A stretch of DNA of 64,000 nt. Source: Odobenus rosmarus divergens. Its lineage: Eukaryota > Chordata > Mammalia > Carnivora > Odobenidae. The notes below the pieces were generated by a model. It was not told where the DNA came from, did no database searches, and worked only from the letters and a program-made list of their open reading frames with translations. Where the stretch lies: positions 1,349,356 through 1,413,355 of the forward strand of contig NW_004450481.1 in NCBI RefSeq assembly GCF_000321225.1, in the 5' to 3' direction. Position numbers and translations under genes: made by a program. This document shows positions 56,397 to 64,000 of this stretch, one piece after another; positions within the stretch are counted from its first letter, which is position 1, and each line of letters starts with the position of its first letter.

Positions 56397-64000
<7,604 letters not shown>

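Overview
This window is nuclear DNA from a placental mammal, almost certainly a carnivore. About 45 copies of the carnivore tRNA-Lys-derived SINE (CAN-SINE/SINEC: a body resembling 'cgcctgggtggctcag', a CT-rich stretch, then an AAATAA-type tail) are scattered through it, many with visible target-site duplications. The dog-specific SINEC_Cf form and the cat-type form are not seen, so a non-canid caniform (seal, bear or mustelid type) is the best guess. Two spliced genes are read on the + strand in the order CCDC124 - KCNN1. This is the order I know from human 19p13.11, where SLC5A5 lies further upstream; no SLC5A5 exon is visible here.

Layout. 1-27.9 kb: AT-richer intergenic DNA built from SINEs (often nested or in opposed pairs), old L1 pieces, MER5A fossils, LTRs and a decayed gammaretrovirus-like endogenous retrovirus on the - strand (about 10.4-20.1 kb, with gag and pol remnants and no recognisable env). 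28.9-29.5 kb: CpG-island promoter of CCDC124. 33.2-37.75 kb: four CCDC124 coding exons giving an intact 223-residue protein, then a poly(A) signal at 37965. 38-51 kb: GC-rich intergenic DNA with L2/MIR relics, a second CpG island at about 40 kb with no assigned gene, and a third at about 44.3 kb that could be the KCNN1 promoter. 51.1-51.9 kb: a candidate upstream coding exon and a fourth CpG island. 56.3 kb to the window end: KCNN1 (SK1, KCa2.1) coding exons 1-4. The window cuts the gene inside the pore exon, just after the selectivity filter. An 82-base N gap lies in the intron after coding exon 2.

The two genes are unrelated in function. CCDC124 encodes a small basic coiled-coil ribosome-associated protein (relative of yeast Lso2). 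KCNN1 encodes a small-conductance calcium-activated potassium channel subunit. The most interesting observation concerns the KCNN1 N-terminus. The reading frame is open for 27 codons upstream of the MNSH start back to a phase-0 splice acceptor. It resembles the N-terminal extension I recall for the original human SK1 cDNA, but the corresponding human ATG is replaced by a histidine codon here. A 19-codon open exon with a strong Kozak ATG and a good donor 5 kb upstream (51106-51162) would join that frame in phase.
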